The notes below the pieces were generated by a model. That model searched no databases. It was not told the DNA's origin and saw nothing but the letters and a program-made list of their open reading frames with translations. Shown here piece by piece: positions 1-9,441 of a stretch of DNA of 64,000 nt (position 1 is the stretch's first letter; every line of letters begins with the position of its first letter). Where the stretch lies: positions 119,878 through 183,877 of the forward strand of contig DLNM01000052.1 in the NCBI GenBank assembly GCA_002479485.1. The letters run 5' to 3'. The translations under genes and the position numbers were made by a program. Source of the DNA: Firmicutes bacterium UBA7510. Lineage in GTDB: Bacteria; Bacillota; Clostridia; Tissierellales; Sedimentibacteraceae.

Positions 1-1025
1 AGACAGTTAAAAATATATGCCTTATTACACCAAAGGGAATAGAAATAAATATAGATATTGAAGATATGGATATAAGCCATACCTATGTAAGCTGTGCCGT
101 TAAAAAAGATAGTGGTGATGACCCTGATGTAACAAATGGTATGTTAATATATGCAAAGGTTTCACTTATAGATAATCCTCAAATAATGATAGATGGCGGA
201 AATGGTATTGGAAGAGTAACAAAGCCCGGACTCAACCAGCCTGTAGGTAATACTGCAATAAACTCCACCCCAAGACAGACTATAACTAGAGAGCTAAAAA
301 CTGTAGCAGAGGATTATAATTATAATGGAGGATTTTCAGTAATTATATCAGCACCGCAAGGTGAGAATATAGCTAAGAGAACCTACAACTCACGTCTTGG
401 AATACTTGGCGGAATCTCTATTATCGGGACAAGCGGTATAGTAGAACCAATGAGTGATAGCGCTATAGTTGATACTATTAAAGCTGAGATAAATATAAAA
501 CTAAATGAAAATAAAAAATGCCTTTTAATAACTCCCGGAAACTATGGCGAAGACTTCTTGAAGGAAGATTTCAGAGGTATAGCAAATGCTGCAGTCAAGT
601 GCAGTAATTTTATAGGTGATACACTAGAGTACGCCGTGGAGCTTCAATTTAAAAGTGTTTTGCTAGTTGGACATATAGGAAAGCTTGTAAAGCTTGCAGG
701 TGGTCTATTTAACACACATTCAAAATATGGAGATTGCAGAGCTGAAATAATTGCAGCGCATAGTGTTCTTTGTGGAGCAAATAAAGAAACAGTAGAGCAT
801 ATTTTAGATAGCGTAACTACGGATGAAATGCTGGACAAATTAAGGGATATAGGTATATTAGACTGTGTTATGAATAGCATTATGGAAAAAATAAAATACC
901 TAGTCAATTTACGAACACACAATGCAGTAGAAGTAGGAGTTATAACCTTCTCTCAGATTTATGGACAGCTAGGAATGACAGACAATGCGTTAAAAATTTT
1001 AGAAGAAATTAAAGGAGAAATATAA
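1..1025 (+). CDS. cbiD: Cobalt-precorrin-5B C1-methyltransferase CbiD (5' end outside window)
   Basis: CbiD methylates C1 of cobalt-precorrin-5B with S-adenosylmethionine in anaerobic (early cobalt) cobalamin synthesis. The reading frame is open from position 3, so about 20 codons precede the first in-frame ATG at 66 and the true start lies upstream. Recognisable blocks are KKDSGDDPDVTNG near the visible N-terminus, GGNGIGRVTKPGL, and a C-terminal GHIGKLVKLAGGLFNTHS. About 340 residues are visible against roughly 360-380 for the family, so little is missing. One base separates it from cbiF, as expected in an operon. Identification is confident from motifs and neighbours. Confidence 0.95.
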   Translation, partial: TVKNICLITPKGIEINIDIEDMDISHTYVSCAVKKDSGDDPDVTNGMLIYAKVSLIDNPQIMIDGGNGIGRVTKPGLNQPVGNTAINSTPRQTITRELKTVAEDYNYNGGFSVIISAPQGENIAKRTYNSRLGILGGISIIGTSGIVEPMSDSAIVDTIKAEINIKLNENKKCLLITPGNYGEDFLKEDFRGIANAAVKCSNFIGDTLEYAVELQFKSVLLVGHIGKLVKLAGGLFNTHSKYGDCRAEIIAAHSVLCGANKETVEHILDSVTTDEMLDKLRDIGILDCVMNSIMEKIKYLVNLRTHNAVEVGVITFSQIYGQLGMTDNALKILEEIKGEI

Positions 1026-1026
1026 T

Positions 1027-1782
1027 ATGGTACATTTCGTTGGAGCAGGTTCTGGAGCAGTTGATTTAATAACAGTAAGAGGAAAAAACCATCTTGAAAA
1101 TGCTGATGTTATAATATATGCAGGATCCCTTGTAAACAAGGAGCTTTTAAATTATGCAAAAAAAAATTGTGAAATATATGATAGTGCGACAATGACCTTA
1201 GAGGAAGTTCTTGAAGTTGTAGTCAAATCTAATAAGGGAAATAAAAAGATAGTTAGATTACATACCGGTGATTCAAGTATATACGGAGCTATAAAGGAGC
1301 AAATGGTAGAGCTAGATAAGCTAGAAATAGACTATGATGTTTGCCCGGGTGTAAGTGCGTTTTGTGGCGCAGCAGCTTCACTTAAGGCAGAATATACATT
1401 ACCGGATGTTTCTCAAACAGTTATAATTACACGTATGAGCGGAAAAACTTTAGTTCCGGAAAAAGAAAGTATTGCATCCCTTGCAGCACATCAAGCCACA
1501 ATGATATTGTTTTTAAGCACAGGACTGTTGGAAGAACTACAGGTTGAGCTTGTAAAGGGTGGATACTCGCCTGACACACCTGCGTCTATTGTTTATAAGG
1601 CTACTTGGGATGATGAGAAGATATTCCATTGTACTGTTTCAACACTAGCTAAAACGGCTAAGGAAAATAATATAACAAAAACTGCACTTATTACAGTTGG
1701 ATATTTTTTGGGTGATGATTTTTCTCGTTCAAAATTATATGACCCAACATATTCAACAGAGTTTAGAGAGGCTACAAAATAA
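1027..1782 (+). CDS. cbiF: Cobalt-precorrin-4 C11-methyltransferase CbiF
   Basis: A SAM-dependent tetrapyrrole methylase of 251 residues that methylates C11 of cobalt-precorrin-4. The N-terminal VHFVGAGSGAVDLITVRG is the glycine-rich first loop of the family; DVIIYAGSLVN and the central RLHTGDSSIYGA (second SAM-binding segment) follow, then YDVCPGVSAFCGAAASL. The length is normal. It starts one base after the cbiD stop, and its own stop overlaps the cbiG start (TAATG), so it is translationally coupled. CbiF and CobM are homologous; the anaerobic neighbours cbiD and cbiG favour CbiF. Confidence 0.95.
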   Translation: MVHFVGAGSGAVDLITVRGKNHLENADVIIYAGSLVNKELLNYAKKNCEIYDSATMTLEEVLEVVVKSNKGNKKIVRLHTGDSSIYGAIKEQMVELDKLEIDYDVCPGVSAFCGAAASLKAEYTLPDVSQTVIITRMSGKTLVPEKESIASLAAHQATMILFLSTGLLEELQVELVKGGYSPDTPASIVYKATWDDEKIFHCTVSTLAKTAKENNITKTALITVGYFLGDDFSRSKLYDPTYSTEFREATK

Positions 1783-2798
1783 TGGATGTTAATATTTTTG
1801 CCTATTCAAATAAGGGCTGCGAGCTTGCTAAGAAAATACTTAATTTATTTCCTGATGCAAATTGTTATACAACAGAAAAGCTTGCAGCAGTATATGGATA
1901 TAATGGTGAAAAATCTGTATGTCATAAGGCTGGAGAATTATTTAATAAATCAAGTGCTATGATATTTGTAGGTGCATGTGGTATAGCAGTTAGAGCAATT
2001 GCTCCATTCATCAAGAATAAAATGATTGACCCAGCTGTAGTTGTAATTGATGATTGTGGAAACTATGTAATCTCGCTTTTATCTGGTCATATAGGTGGTG
2101 CAAATGAATTAGCATCCTTTATATCAAATGAAATAGGGGCAACTCCTGTAATTACAACTGCTACTGATGTTAACGGACGTTTTAGCGTTGATTCTTGGGC
2201 TGTTAAAAATTTATTGACTATAACAAGTATGGAAACTGCAAAGGATATATCGGCACAGATACTTGTAGAGGATATTCCATTTAAATCGGATATAGATATT
2301 TGCGGAGACTTTCCGAATGGCTTGGTATATGGCGAAAGTGGTAAGCTAGGTATCTATGTGTCCTATAAAACTATTAATCCCTTTGATAACACACTTCATC
2401 TTGTTCCTAAAATTCTTCATGTAGGAATTGGATGTAAGAAATATACGACCTTAGAACAAATTGAGGAGCTTTATAGAGAAACTTTAGATGAATATAATAT
2501 AGATTTAAGATCAATAAAAAGCTTATCATCTATAGATTTAAAAAAGGATGAAGAAGGACTATTGAAATTTGCAGATAAGTATAAATTACCTGTTGGATTT
2601 TATACTGCTGAGGAATTGAATGAGTTAAATGGCGAATTCACTCCTTCATCCTTTGTAAAAGGTATAACAGGAGTAGATAATGTGTGTGAAAGAGCAGCTT
2701 ATAAATCCTCAGACTTTGGAACATTTATAGTAAGAAAAACCTCCAAAGATGGAGTAACAATAGCTATTTGTTCTCATAAGCAGGAGGTGTGTTTCTAA
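1782..2798 (+). CDS. cbiG: Cobalt-precorrin-5A hydrolase CbiG
   Basis: CbiG opens the delta-lactone ring of cobalt-precorrin-5A and releases acetaldehyde, a step found only in the anaerobic pathway. The 338 residues show the family order: an N-terminal domain (about 1-80), the central core with FVGACGIAVRAIAPFI and SLLSGHIGGANELA (about 65-115), and a C-terminal domain beginning near LHVGIGCKKYTTLEQIEELY (about 205) and ending with an AAYKSSDFGTFIVRK segment. The start codon overlaps the cbiF stop and the next gene follows immediately. Confidence 0.94.
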   Translation: MDVNIFAYSNKGCELAKKILNLFPDANCYTTEKLAAVYGYNGEKSVCHKAGELFNKSSAMIFVGACGIAVRAIAPFIKNKMIDPAVVVIDDCGNYVISLLSGHIGGANELASFISNEIGATPVITTATDVNGRFSVDSWAVKNLLTITSMETAKDISAQILVEDIPFKSDIDICGDFPNGLVYGESGKLGIYVSYKTINPFDNTLHLVPKILHVGIGCKKYTTLEQIEELYRETLDEYNIDLRSIKSLSSIDLKKDEEGLLKFADKYKLPVGFYTAEELNELNGEFTPSSFVKGITGVDNVCERAAYKSSDFGTFIVRKTSKDGVTIAICSHKQEVCF

Positions 2799-4832
2799 AT
2801 GTTAAATATTTGCGTATTTGCTGGAACTACAGAAGGTAGAGGAATTATTGAGTATTTATCTAATAAAAATGTTTTAGTTACTGCCTGTGTAGCTACAGAA
2901 TACGGTGAAGAAGTAATTCCAAATAACAAAGCAACAATACATGTAGGAAGACTAGACTATGAAAAAATGGTTGAGCTTTTCAATATGAATAAGTTTGATT
3001 TAATTATAGACACAACACACCCATATGCTAAAATTGTAACAAAAAATATAATAGATGCTGCAAATAAACTAGGTATAAAATATTTAAGACTTAATCGAAG
3101 TGCTTCTGAAACAGTTGATGGAAATTATTTTCCAGATATTGAAGCGGCCGTTGAATATCTATCTAGTACAAATGGCAATATACTTTTGACTACAGGCAGC
3201 AATGAGTTAGGTAAATTTACAAGAATACCTAACTTTAAAGAGCGTATATATCTTCGTATTTTACCTCTTGACACTTCATTAGAATCATGCAAAATCAACG
3301 GTTATGACTCATCACACATTATTGCAATGCAAGGACCATTTACAGAGGAACTTAATAAAGCAATAATAAAAGCATTTGATATAAAAATCCTTGTAACTAA
3401 AGAGGCTGGTTCAAATGGTGGCTTTATGGAGAAAATTAAAGCTGCAAAAGAGTGCAATATTGAGTGCGTAATAATAGATAGACCTGATAATAAAGAAGGA
3501 AAATCTTTTGACCAAGTCATAGATTATTTAAATAATATAATTAAAAGTGGTTCTCTTATACCAAATGAAACGAAAAGAAGAATTACTAATGAATGCGTTG
3601 AATATGTGAAGCCTAAAATTAATATTGTTGGAATAGGCGTTGGAAATGTATCACAAATGACTTTTGAAGCTTATAAAGCTATTGAACAAAGTGATGTAAT
3701 TATTGGAGCTAAACGTATATTAGAAAGCTGTGTTGGCTTTAATAAGCCTATGCACTGCGCATTTATGCCTAATGAAGTTTTAGAATATATAAATTGTCTC
3801 GAAGAAGCTTCGAGACATTGTCATAAAGAGCATAGAACTATTGCAATACTTCTTTCTGGTGATGTAGGGTTTTATAGTGGTGCAAAAAAACTTTTGGATA
3901 CATTAAAAAATTATGATGTAAATATAGTCTGCGGCATAAGCTCTCCAGTTTATTTGTGTAGTAAGCTAGGTTTTTCATGGGATGACATTAGTTTATGTAG
4001 CTTGCATGGAAGAGATAACAATATTATTCATTCTGTTAAAACCAGCTTTAGAACATTTACACTTGTAGGTGGAGAATATGGCGTAAATGATTTATGTAAT
4101 CTACTTATAGACTATAATTTTAGTGATGCAAAGTTATATATAGGAGAAAAACTTTCATACGCAGATGAAAAAATTACTGTGGGTACTGCAAATGAATTAA
4201 GCAAATACGTCTTTGATAAGCTTACATCTGTTATAATTGAAAATGATAACTATAATACAAAATTAAACGTTGGGCTTGATGATGAAGCTTTTATTAGGTT
4301 TGATAAGGTTCCAATGACTAAAAGTGAAGTGAGAGCTGTATCAATTTCAAAGCTTAAACTGTCAAATGATTCTGTAGTATACGATATAGGAGCTGGAAGT
4401 GGCTCGGTAGCTATAGAAATGGCAATGCAGGCCTATAACGGCATAGTTTATGCCGTAGAAAAAAATCACGTAGCAGTAAAATTGATAAATAAAAACAAAA
4501 TGCGTCTTGCAGTACCAAATCTAGAAATAATAGAAGGCTTTGCACCAGAAGCTATAAATGATTTGCCTGCACCAACACATGCATTTATAGGTGGCTCCTC
4601 AGGGAATTTAAGCGAGATAGTAGAAATGCTTCTTGAAAAGAATAAGAATGTAAGAATTGTAATTAATGCAATCACATTAGAAACAATTTCTGAAGTGTTA
4701 GAATGTATTAAAAAATTTGAATTTGAAGAAACAGAGATTGTTAATTTATCGGTTTCTAAATCGAAAAAATTAGGTAATTACAATATGATGATGGCTCAAA
4801 ATCCAATATATATAATATCTTGCAGTATGTAA
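2799..4832 (+). CDS. cbiJET: CbiJ-CbiE-CbiT triple fusion: precorrin-6A reductase and precorrin-7/6B methyltransferases
   Basis: A 677-residue protein that appears to join three consecutive cobalamin enzymes. Residues 1-250 match CbiJ, the cobalt-precorrin-6A reductase (FAGTTEGRGI at the N-terminus, DTTHPYA at 71-77, TTGSNELGKF at 131-140). Residues 273-485 match CbiE, the C5-methyltransferase (INIVGIGVGNVSQMT, then LLSGDVGFYSGAKKL). Residues 495-677 match CbiT, the decarboxylating C15-methyltransferase (YDIGAGSGSVAIEMA at 528-542, a class I SAM-binding loop). CbiET fusions are common (CobL-like); adding CbiJ at the front is less usual. The linker at about 250-272 is short and charged. It is the last gene of the operon and is followed by a clear terminator. 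Confidence 0.93.
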   Translation: MLNICVFAGTTEGRGIIEYLSNKNVLVTACVATEYGEEVIPNNKATIHVGRLDYEKMVELFNMNKFDLIIDTTHPYAKIVTKNIIDAANKLGIKYLRLNRSASETVDGNYFPDIEAAVEYLSSTNGNILLTTGSNELGKFTRIPNFKERIYLRILPLDTSLESCKINGYDSSHIIAMQGPFTEELNKAIIKAFDIKILVTKEAGSNGGFMEKIKAAKECNIECVIIDRPDNKEGKSFDQVIDYLNNIIKSGSLIPNETKRRITNECVEYVKPKINIVGIGVGNVSQMTFEAYKAIEQSDVIIGAKRILESCVGFNKPMHCAFMPNEVLEYINCLEEASRHCHKEHRTIAILLSGDVGFYSGAKKLLDTLKNYDVNIVCGISSPVYLCSKLGFSWDDISLCSLHGRDNNIIHSVKTSFRTFTLVGGEYGVNDLCNLLIDYNFSDAKLYIGEKLSYADEKITVGTANELSKYVFDKLTSVIIENDNYNTKLNVGLDDEAFIRFDKVPMTKSEVRAVSISKLKLSNDSVVYDIGAGSGSVAIEMAMQAYNGIVYAVEKNHVAVKLINKNKMRLAVPNLEIIEGFAPEAINDLPAPTHAFIGGSSGNLSEIVEMLLEKNKNVRIVINAITLETISEVLECIKKFEFEETEIVNLSVSKSKKLGNYNMMMAQNPIYIISCSM

Positions 4833-4835
4833 ATA

Positions 4836-4874
4836 AAAAGTGTATAAGTCAAATTTAACTTATGCACTTTTTTG
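4836..4874 (+). terminator. Rho-independent terminator after the cobalamin operon
   Basis: A 14-bp stem AAAAGTGTATAAGT / ACTTATGCACTTTT with one G-U pair and an 8-base loop, followed by a run of T. It ends the cbi operon and separates it from the methyltransferase/ABC operon. Between here and 5204 the only other clear element is the promoter at 5108-5135; the rest is AT-rich with no gene. Confidence 0.9.
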
Positions 4875-5107
4875 TTTAAAAAATATGGCGTAGTTTTTTT
4901 AAAAAAATAAATAATTATAATAATCTTTTTAATTTTATACATATCTATGAAAACTATTGAATTTTAAACTAAAGCAAGTATAAAAAATATTATTTGTTAA
5001 AATATTAACAATAAAAAAGTTTTATACTCATAGTTTTTTATTTTAGAATATGTTGATTTATCAAAGAAATATAGACAAAACTAATATAAGCATAATATTT
5101 CTTGCAA

Positions 5108-5135
5108 TTGACAATATTCGCTAAATAAGTATAAT
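5108..5135 (+). promoter_or_regulatory. Consensus sigma-A promoter of the ABC/methyltransferase operon
   Basis: TTGACA (5108-5113) and TATAAT (5130-5135) are both perfect consensus hexamers, 16 bases apart, 68 bases upstream of the first gene. No other convincing promoter or terminator appears until after 14689, so this one probably serves nine genes. Confidence 0.85.
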
Positions 5136-5203
5136 TACTTTTGTTATAAAACTTTTTATACATTATACATAATACAAAAATAATGACATTTTGGAGGAAA
5201 AAA

Positions 5204-6532
5204 TTGAAAAAAATTATTGCATTAATGCTAGTATTGCTATTGTTGACATCAGTTCTGGTTACGGGTTGCTCTACTGCTCAAAAAGATAAGGATAAAGGCA
5301 GCCAACAATCTAACGATGGCCAAGAAAAGAAATTAACTGGAGAAATTACACTTTCTACATGGGGATCTTTAGAAGAAAAGAAAATGAATGATGATATCAT
5401 CGCTTTATTTGAAGCAAAATACCCGGGTACAAAGGTAAACTTAGAATATATACCAGATGAATATACAACTAAAATTGACTCAATGTTTTTAGGAAATATG
5501 GCACCAGACGTAATATATGGACATCCTAAATACTTTGCATCATGGGCAAGCCAAGGTCTTTTAATGGATTTAACAGACAAATTCAATGAAACGCCAGAGC
5601 TTATGGATGAAAATAAGTTCAACACAGGATTATACGAAGCGTTTAAATATGAGGGGAAAAATATAGCCACAGTAAATGGAGCTGATACTTTACTTATTTA
5701 CTATAACAAAGACTTATTTGATGCAGCAAATGTTGAATATCCTTCAGATGATTGGACATATGACGATTTAATCAATGCAGCTAAGAAGTTGACTATAAGA
5801 GATGATAACGGAAAACCAAAACAATTTGGAATATCAGTAGGCTTTGACTATCAAGGAACTGAGGCTTTTGTATATGCAAACGGTGGAGACTTATTTGATG
5901 ATGTGAATGATCCGAAGAAAGTTTTATTCAATTCTCCAGAAACTGTAGAAGCATTACAATTGATGCATGATTTAATTTATGTTCATAAAGCTGCACCTAC
6001 TGCTTCTGATAATGAGGTTTTAGGTGGAGGCTTTGATACGGGCAAAATTGCAATGATTGTTGACGGTGTTTGGTCAGTAGTTTATAGAAAGAATATTGAA
6101 GACTTTAGCTGGGGCTTATCAACAGTTCCAAGTAGTGATGGCGTTGTAAAGAAAATTCCTGCATTATATGCTGGATATGCTATAGCAAAAACAACTAAAA
6201 ACCCTGATTTAGCATGGGAATTTGCTAAATTTATGCAAAGTGACGAAGCTCAAAATTTATTGGCTGCTTCTGGCCTTATAACTGTAATAAACAAGGATAT
6301 TGCAAAATCTGACGAGGTTATAAATATTAAGGGGGCACCAGACAATCATATGTTGAGAGTAACATCATTAGAAAAATCAATTCATAATGATACTATGCTT
6401 GTTAACTGGGATGAATTTTTAGTAAAGGCTTTTGATCCACCTATGCAACAGTTTCTCAACAGCACTATAACAGCAGAAGAGGCTGCAAAGCAAGTACACG
6501 AAGGGTTTGAACAGCTTTTAAATAATAAATAA
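5204..6532 (+). CDS. ABC transporter carbohydrate-type solute-binding lipoprotein (family 1)
   Basis: An extracellular binding protein of about 442 residues for a carbohydrate-type ABC importer. The N-terminus is a lipoprotein signal: lysines, a leucine-rich core and the lipobox LVTGC, then a charged linker. The mature start GEITLSTWGS, with later DVIYGHPKYFASWASQGLLMDLTDKF and AIAKTTKNPDLAWEFAKFM, is typical of the UgpB/MalE-like family. I chose TTG at 5204 because GGAGG at 5193-5197 sits six bases before it; an in-frame ATG at 5183 overlaps that site and would spoil the signal peptide. The ligand cannot be read from sequence. Because it shares a transcript with corrinoid methyltransferases, a methylated or methoxylated solute is an inference worth testing. 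Confidence 0.9.
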   Translation: MKKIIALMLVLLLLTSVLVTGCSTAQKDKDKGSQQSNDGQEKKLTGEITLSTWGSLEEKKMNDDIIALFEAKYPGTKVNLEYIPDEYTTKIDSMFLGNMAPDVIYGHPKYFASWASQGLLMDLTDKFNETPELMDENKFNTGLYEAFKYEGKNIATVNGADTLLIYYNKDLFDAANVEYPSDDWTYDDLINAAKKLTIRDDNGKPKQFGISVGFDYQGTEAFVYANGGDLFDDVNDPKKVLFNSPETVEALQLMHDLIYVHKAAPTASDNEVLGGGFDTGKIAMIVDGVWSVVYRKNIEDFSWGLSTVPSSDGVVKKIPALYAGYAIAKTTKNPDLAWEFAKFMQSDEAQNLLAASGLITVINKDIAKSDEVINIKGAPDNHMLRVTSLEKSIHNDTMLVNWDEFLVKAFDPPMQQFLNSTITAEEAAKQVHEGFEQLLNNK

Positions 6533-6540
6533 ATATTACT

Positions 6541-6566
6541 AGGGGTGAAGAGAATTCTTTACCCCT
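6541..6566 (+). other. Intercistronic hairpin between binding-protein and permease genes
   Basis: An 11-bp stem AGGGGTGAAGA / TCTTTACCCCT with one G-U pair and the loop GAAT, directly after the binding-protein stop. No strong T run follows, so it is unlikely to terminate fully. Such hairpins often protect the upstream mRNA from 3' decay and raise binding-protein output relative to permeases; that role is inferred. Confidence 0.75.
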
Positions 6567-6584
6567 ATATTTTAGGAGGATTTA

Positions 6585-7541
6585 ATGAGTAACATTTGTA
6601 AAAAAGTATCTAACAATACAAATATATTAATAATGTTCTTAGGAAAAATTAAGTCTATATTCAAAAAAAATAAGTTTTTGTTTTTTATATCGCCTTGGAT
6701 TGTTGGTTTTCTTTTGCTTACTGTAATTCCAATGGTGAGTTCATTTGCAATAAGCTTTACTGAATGGAATATCTTAACAAAGCCTAAATTTGTGGCGTTT
6801 GCTAACTATATTGATGTTTTTAATGACCCTCTTTTTTATAAATCACTGAGAGTTACACTTGTATTTACTGCTTTAAGTGTTCCTATAAATGTTATTTTAT
6901 CCCTATTTGTTGCGATACTTTTGAATAGTGAAATAAAATGCATAAATTTGTATAGGACTATATACTATTTACCAGCTGTTGTATCAGGAGTAGTAGTATC
7001 TCTACTTTGGACATGGATATTTAATAGTGAATTTGGGCTTTTAAATAACTTTTTATTAAAATTTGGAATACAAGGTCCTAGATGGCTCACAGATGAATTT
7101 TGGGTAATGCCTGCTATGGTAATTATGAGTACATGGGGTATTGGTGGTGGAATCATTATGTATCTGTCAGGATTGCAAGGCATTCCCGCATATCTTTATG
7201 AAAGTGCACGCTTAGATGCTGCTGGATGGTGGACTAGACTTATTAAAATTACTATTCCGTCAATGAGCCCAGTTTTGCTTTTTACTACTTTAACAAATAT
7301 TATTGGTAGCTTACAGACCTTTACAAGCGCTTACATAATGACCGGGGGTGGACCTAACAACCAGACCTTATTTTATGCCTTTTATGTATATAAACATGCA
7401 TTTACATGGAAACAAATGGGGAAGGCCTGTGCGCTTGCTTGGTTATTGTTTTTGATAATAATGGCAATAACTATGCTTTTACTTAAAGTTTCGAAAGGAA
7501 AAGTGTATTATGAATCAAAGGACGGAGGAGATATCTTATAA
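6585..7541 (+). CDS. ABC sugar-type permease, MalF/UgpA family
   Basis: An inner-membrane permease of 318 residues with about six hydrophobic segments. The family signature lies in the loop ESARLDAAGWWTRLIKITIPSMSPV (EAA motif), which contacts the ATPase. The N-terminal stretch of about 40 polar residues before the first membrane segment (FLFFISPWIVGFLLLTVIP) is ordinary for this family. AGGAGG at 6574-6579 supports ATG 6585. It follows the binding-protein gene and overlaps the second permease start (TAATG at 7541), so the two permeases are coupled. Confidence 0.93.
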   Translation: MSNICKKVSNNTNILIMFLGKIKSIFKKNKFLFFISPWIVGFLLLTVIPMVSSFAISFTEWNILTKPKFVAFANYIDVFNDPLFYKSLRVTLVFTALSVPINVILSLFVAILLNSEIKCINLYRTIYYLPAVVSGVVVSLLWTWIFNSEFGLLNNFLLKFGIQGPRWLTDEFWVMPAMVIMSTWGIGGGIIMYLSGLQGIPAYLYESARLDAAGWWTRLIKITIPSMSPVLLFTTLTNIIGSLQTFTSAYIMTGGGPNNQTLFYAFYVYKHAFTWKQMGKACALAWLLFLIIMAITMLLLKVSKGKVYYESKDGGDIL

Positions 7542-8383
7542 TGAAGGCGCTTACAAGAAGAAAAATATTAAAATTTGTCACATATGTATTGATAACTATA
7601 GGTGCAATTCTAATGATTTTACCATTTTTATGGATGATTTCTACATCCTTTAAAAATCCATTAAAAGTTTATGAACTTCCTATAAAATGGATACCTGAGA
7701 CCTTTAATTTCAAAAATTATACTCGTCTTTTTACTGAATATAATTTTTCCTTATATATATTTAATTCATTGAAATTGGCTACTCTTAATATTGTAGGTAA
7801 CGTGCTTTCCTGTTCTTTGGTTGCGTATGGATTCTCTTTTTTGAGACATAGGTATAAAAATAAAATTTTTATTCTTTTACTAGCTACAATGATGTTACCG
7901 GGAGCTGTTACATTTTTTCCACAATTTATTTTATTTAATCATATAGGATGGTATGGAACTACACTTCCATTATGGGTACCTGCATTTTGTGGAAGTGCAT
8001 TTTACATATTCTTGCTAAGACAATTTTTCCTTACTATACCATCAGAGCTAATAGATGCAGCGAAAATGGATGGGTGCTCTGACTTAAAAATTCTGTTTAA
8101 AATAGTATTACCTATGTCGAAGCCTGCTCTTATGGTAATAGTAATATATACATTTATAGATGTTTGGAATGATTTTTTTGGACCTTTAATTTACATTATA
8201 AGAGAGGAACAAAGAACAGTTGCTGTTGCCCTTAATTACTTGAATAGTACCTATGAGGGGACAAGTTCAATTCCAATTACAATGGCTGCATCTGTTCTAC
8301 TTATTATTCCATCTTTGGTTATATATTTTGCCGGTCAGTCACATATATCAAAAGGAATTGTGTTTAAGGGAGTTGAAAAATAA
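7541..8383 (+). CDS. ABC sugar-type permease, MalG/UgpE family
   Basis: The second permease subunit, 280 residues with six predicted membrane segments. It opens with a cytoplasmic KALTRRK tail, then TYVLITIGAILMILPFLWMISTSFK, the common N-terminus of MalG-type proteins. The EAA loop reads ELIDAAKMDGCSDLKILFKIVLPMSKPA. It overlaps the upstream permease stop and ends five bases before the first methyltransferase gene. With its partner it should form the membrane channel energised by the ATPase at 9441-10547. Confidence 0.93.
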   Translation: MKALTRRKILKFVTYVLITIGAILMILPFLWMISTSFKNPLKVYELPIKWIPETFNFKNYTRLFTEYNFSLYIFNSLKLATLNIVGNVLSCSLVAYGFSFLRHRYKNKIFILLLATMMLPGAVTFFPQFILFNHIGWYGTTLPLWVPAFCGSAFYIFLLRQFFLTIPSELIDAAKMDGCSDLKILFKIVLPMSKPALMVIVIYTFIDVWNDFFGPLIYIIREEQRTVAVALNYLNSTYEGTSSIPITMAASVLLIIPSLVIYFAGQSHISKGIVFKGVEK

Positions 8384-8388
8384 GGCTT

Positions 8389-9441
8389 ATGAAAAATATA
8401 ATTGATTATTTATTCAGTTTCGAAGGTCGAGTTATATCTCCAATTTGGGATGGAGAAAAGGCGTTTGATTTTATGTGTTTAGGATATAATGAGTTTGCTA
8501 AAGCCTTAGGTTTTAACATCTGTACAACTGGCAATAACGTTACAAGTGTTGCGGAAAATGAGTTAATTAATCCAAATAATATTGACCAACTTAATGGCAA
8601 AACTCTTAATTCTTCAACAATTGAAGCAGAGCTAAAATACATAGACGAATTAAAGAAAATAAAAAAAATACCTTCTGGCGGTGGATTTTTTGGCCCTCTG
8701 ACAGTGGCAGGAGCCTTAGTTGGCATGGAAAACCTCAACAAATATATAATTAAGAATCCTGATTTTGTTGAGGCTGTTATGGATTTTGTGACTAAACAAA
8801 TGATATATTTGGCAAAGGAAGAAGAAAAGCATGGCATAGATTTATTATGGATAGCAGAGCCAGTTGCTTCACTTCTGTCACCTAAAAGTTTTGAAAAATT
8901 TAGCTGTGTATATCTAAAGGCTATATTTGATTCGATTGATGTACCGGGATTTTTGCATGTATGCGGAAAAACTTTAAAGCATACAAAAGGATTAGTAGAA
9001 ACCGGTGCTCAGGTAATTAGCATTGATTATGTAACTGACATAGAAAAATGTATAAGAATTGTTCCAGAAGATGTTGTGATTATGGGAAATATAAATCCTA
9101 TGTTACTTAAATATGGAGATAAGCAAGAAATAATAAATGAAGCCATACAAATAAACGAAGCATGTAAAAATTATAAGAACTTTATTTTCAGTACAGGATG
9201 TATGCTTCCACCAAAAACACCTTATGAAAATGTTAATTTGGCAATAGATGTAACTAAAAAATTTGAAATATGGACTAATGATGAATACAGACACCTTAGA
9301 AGCTTAATTAAGGCATTTATAAAGGACGATAAAAACGAAATTAATCTATTAAAGCAAGATAATAAGATAACTGAAAATTTAATTGATGTAGCTTTTGAGG
9401 AAGCACAAAAGATAACAAATTATCTTAAGGAGTATATGTAA
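8389..9441 (+). CDS. Corrinoid methyltransferase of the UroD/MtaA family (first copy)
   Basis: A 350-residue protein of the uroporphyrinogen-decarboxylase fold used by zinc-dependent methyltransferases (MtaA, MtbA, CmuA, some O-demethylase components). It retains the zinc-ligand pattern His-X-Cys in FLHVCGKTLKHTKG and a distal Cys in FSTGCMLPPKTPYENV. SGGGFFGPLTVAGALVGMENL is the family's glycine-rich substrate-side segment. True UroD is implausible because no haem genes are near and the HxC/C pattern is present. It sits between the permeases and the ATPase within the transporter operon, so it probably acts on the imported solute or on its methylated corrinoid. Substrate-side versus acceptor-side role is undecided. 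Confidence 0.85.
   Translation: MKNIIDYLFSFEGRVISPIWDGEKAFDFMCLGYNEFAKALGFNICTTGNNVTSVAENELINPNNIDQLNGKTLNSSTIEAELKYIDELKKIKKIPSGGGFFGPLTVAGALVGMENLNKYIIKNPDFVEAVMDFVTKQMIYLAKEEEKHGIDLLWIAEPVASLLSPKSFEKFSCVYLKAIFDSIDVPGFLHVCGKTLKHTKGLVETGAQVISIDYVTDIEKCIRIVPEDVVIMGNINPMLLKYGDKQEIINEAIQINEACKNYKNFIFSTGCMLPPKTPYENVNLAIDVTKKFEIWTNDEYRHLRSLIKAFIKDDKNEINLLKQDNKITENLIDVAFEEAQKITNYLKEYM

Noticed and set aside
1..5203. A cobalamin riboswitch controlling the cbi genes or the methyltransferase operon
   Set aside because: I see no B12-box-like element in the visible intergenic DNA; the operon start is outside the window.
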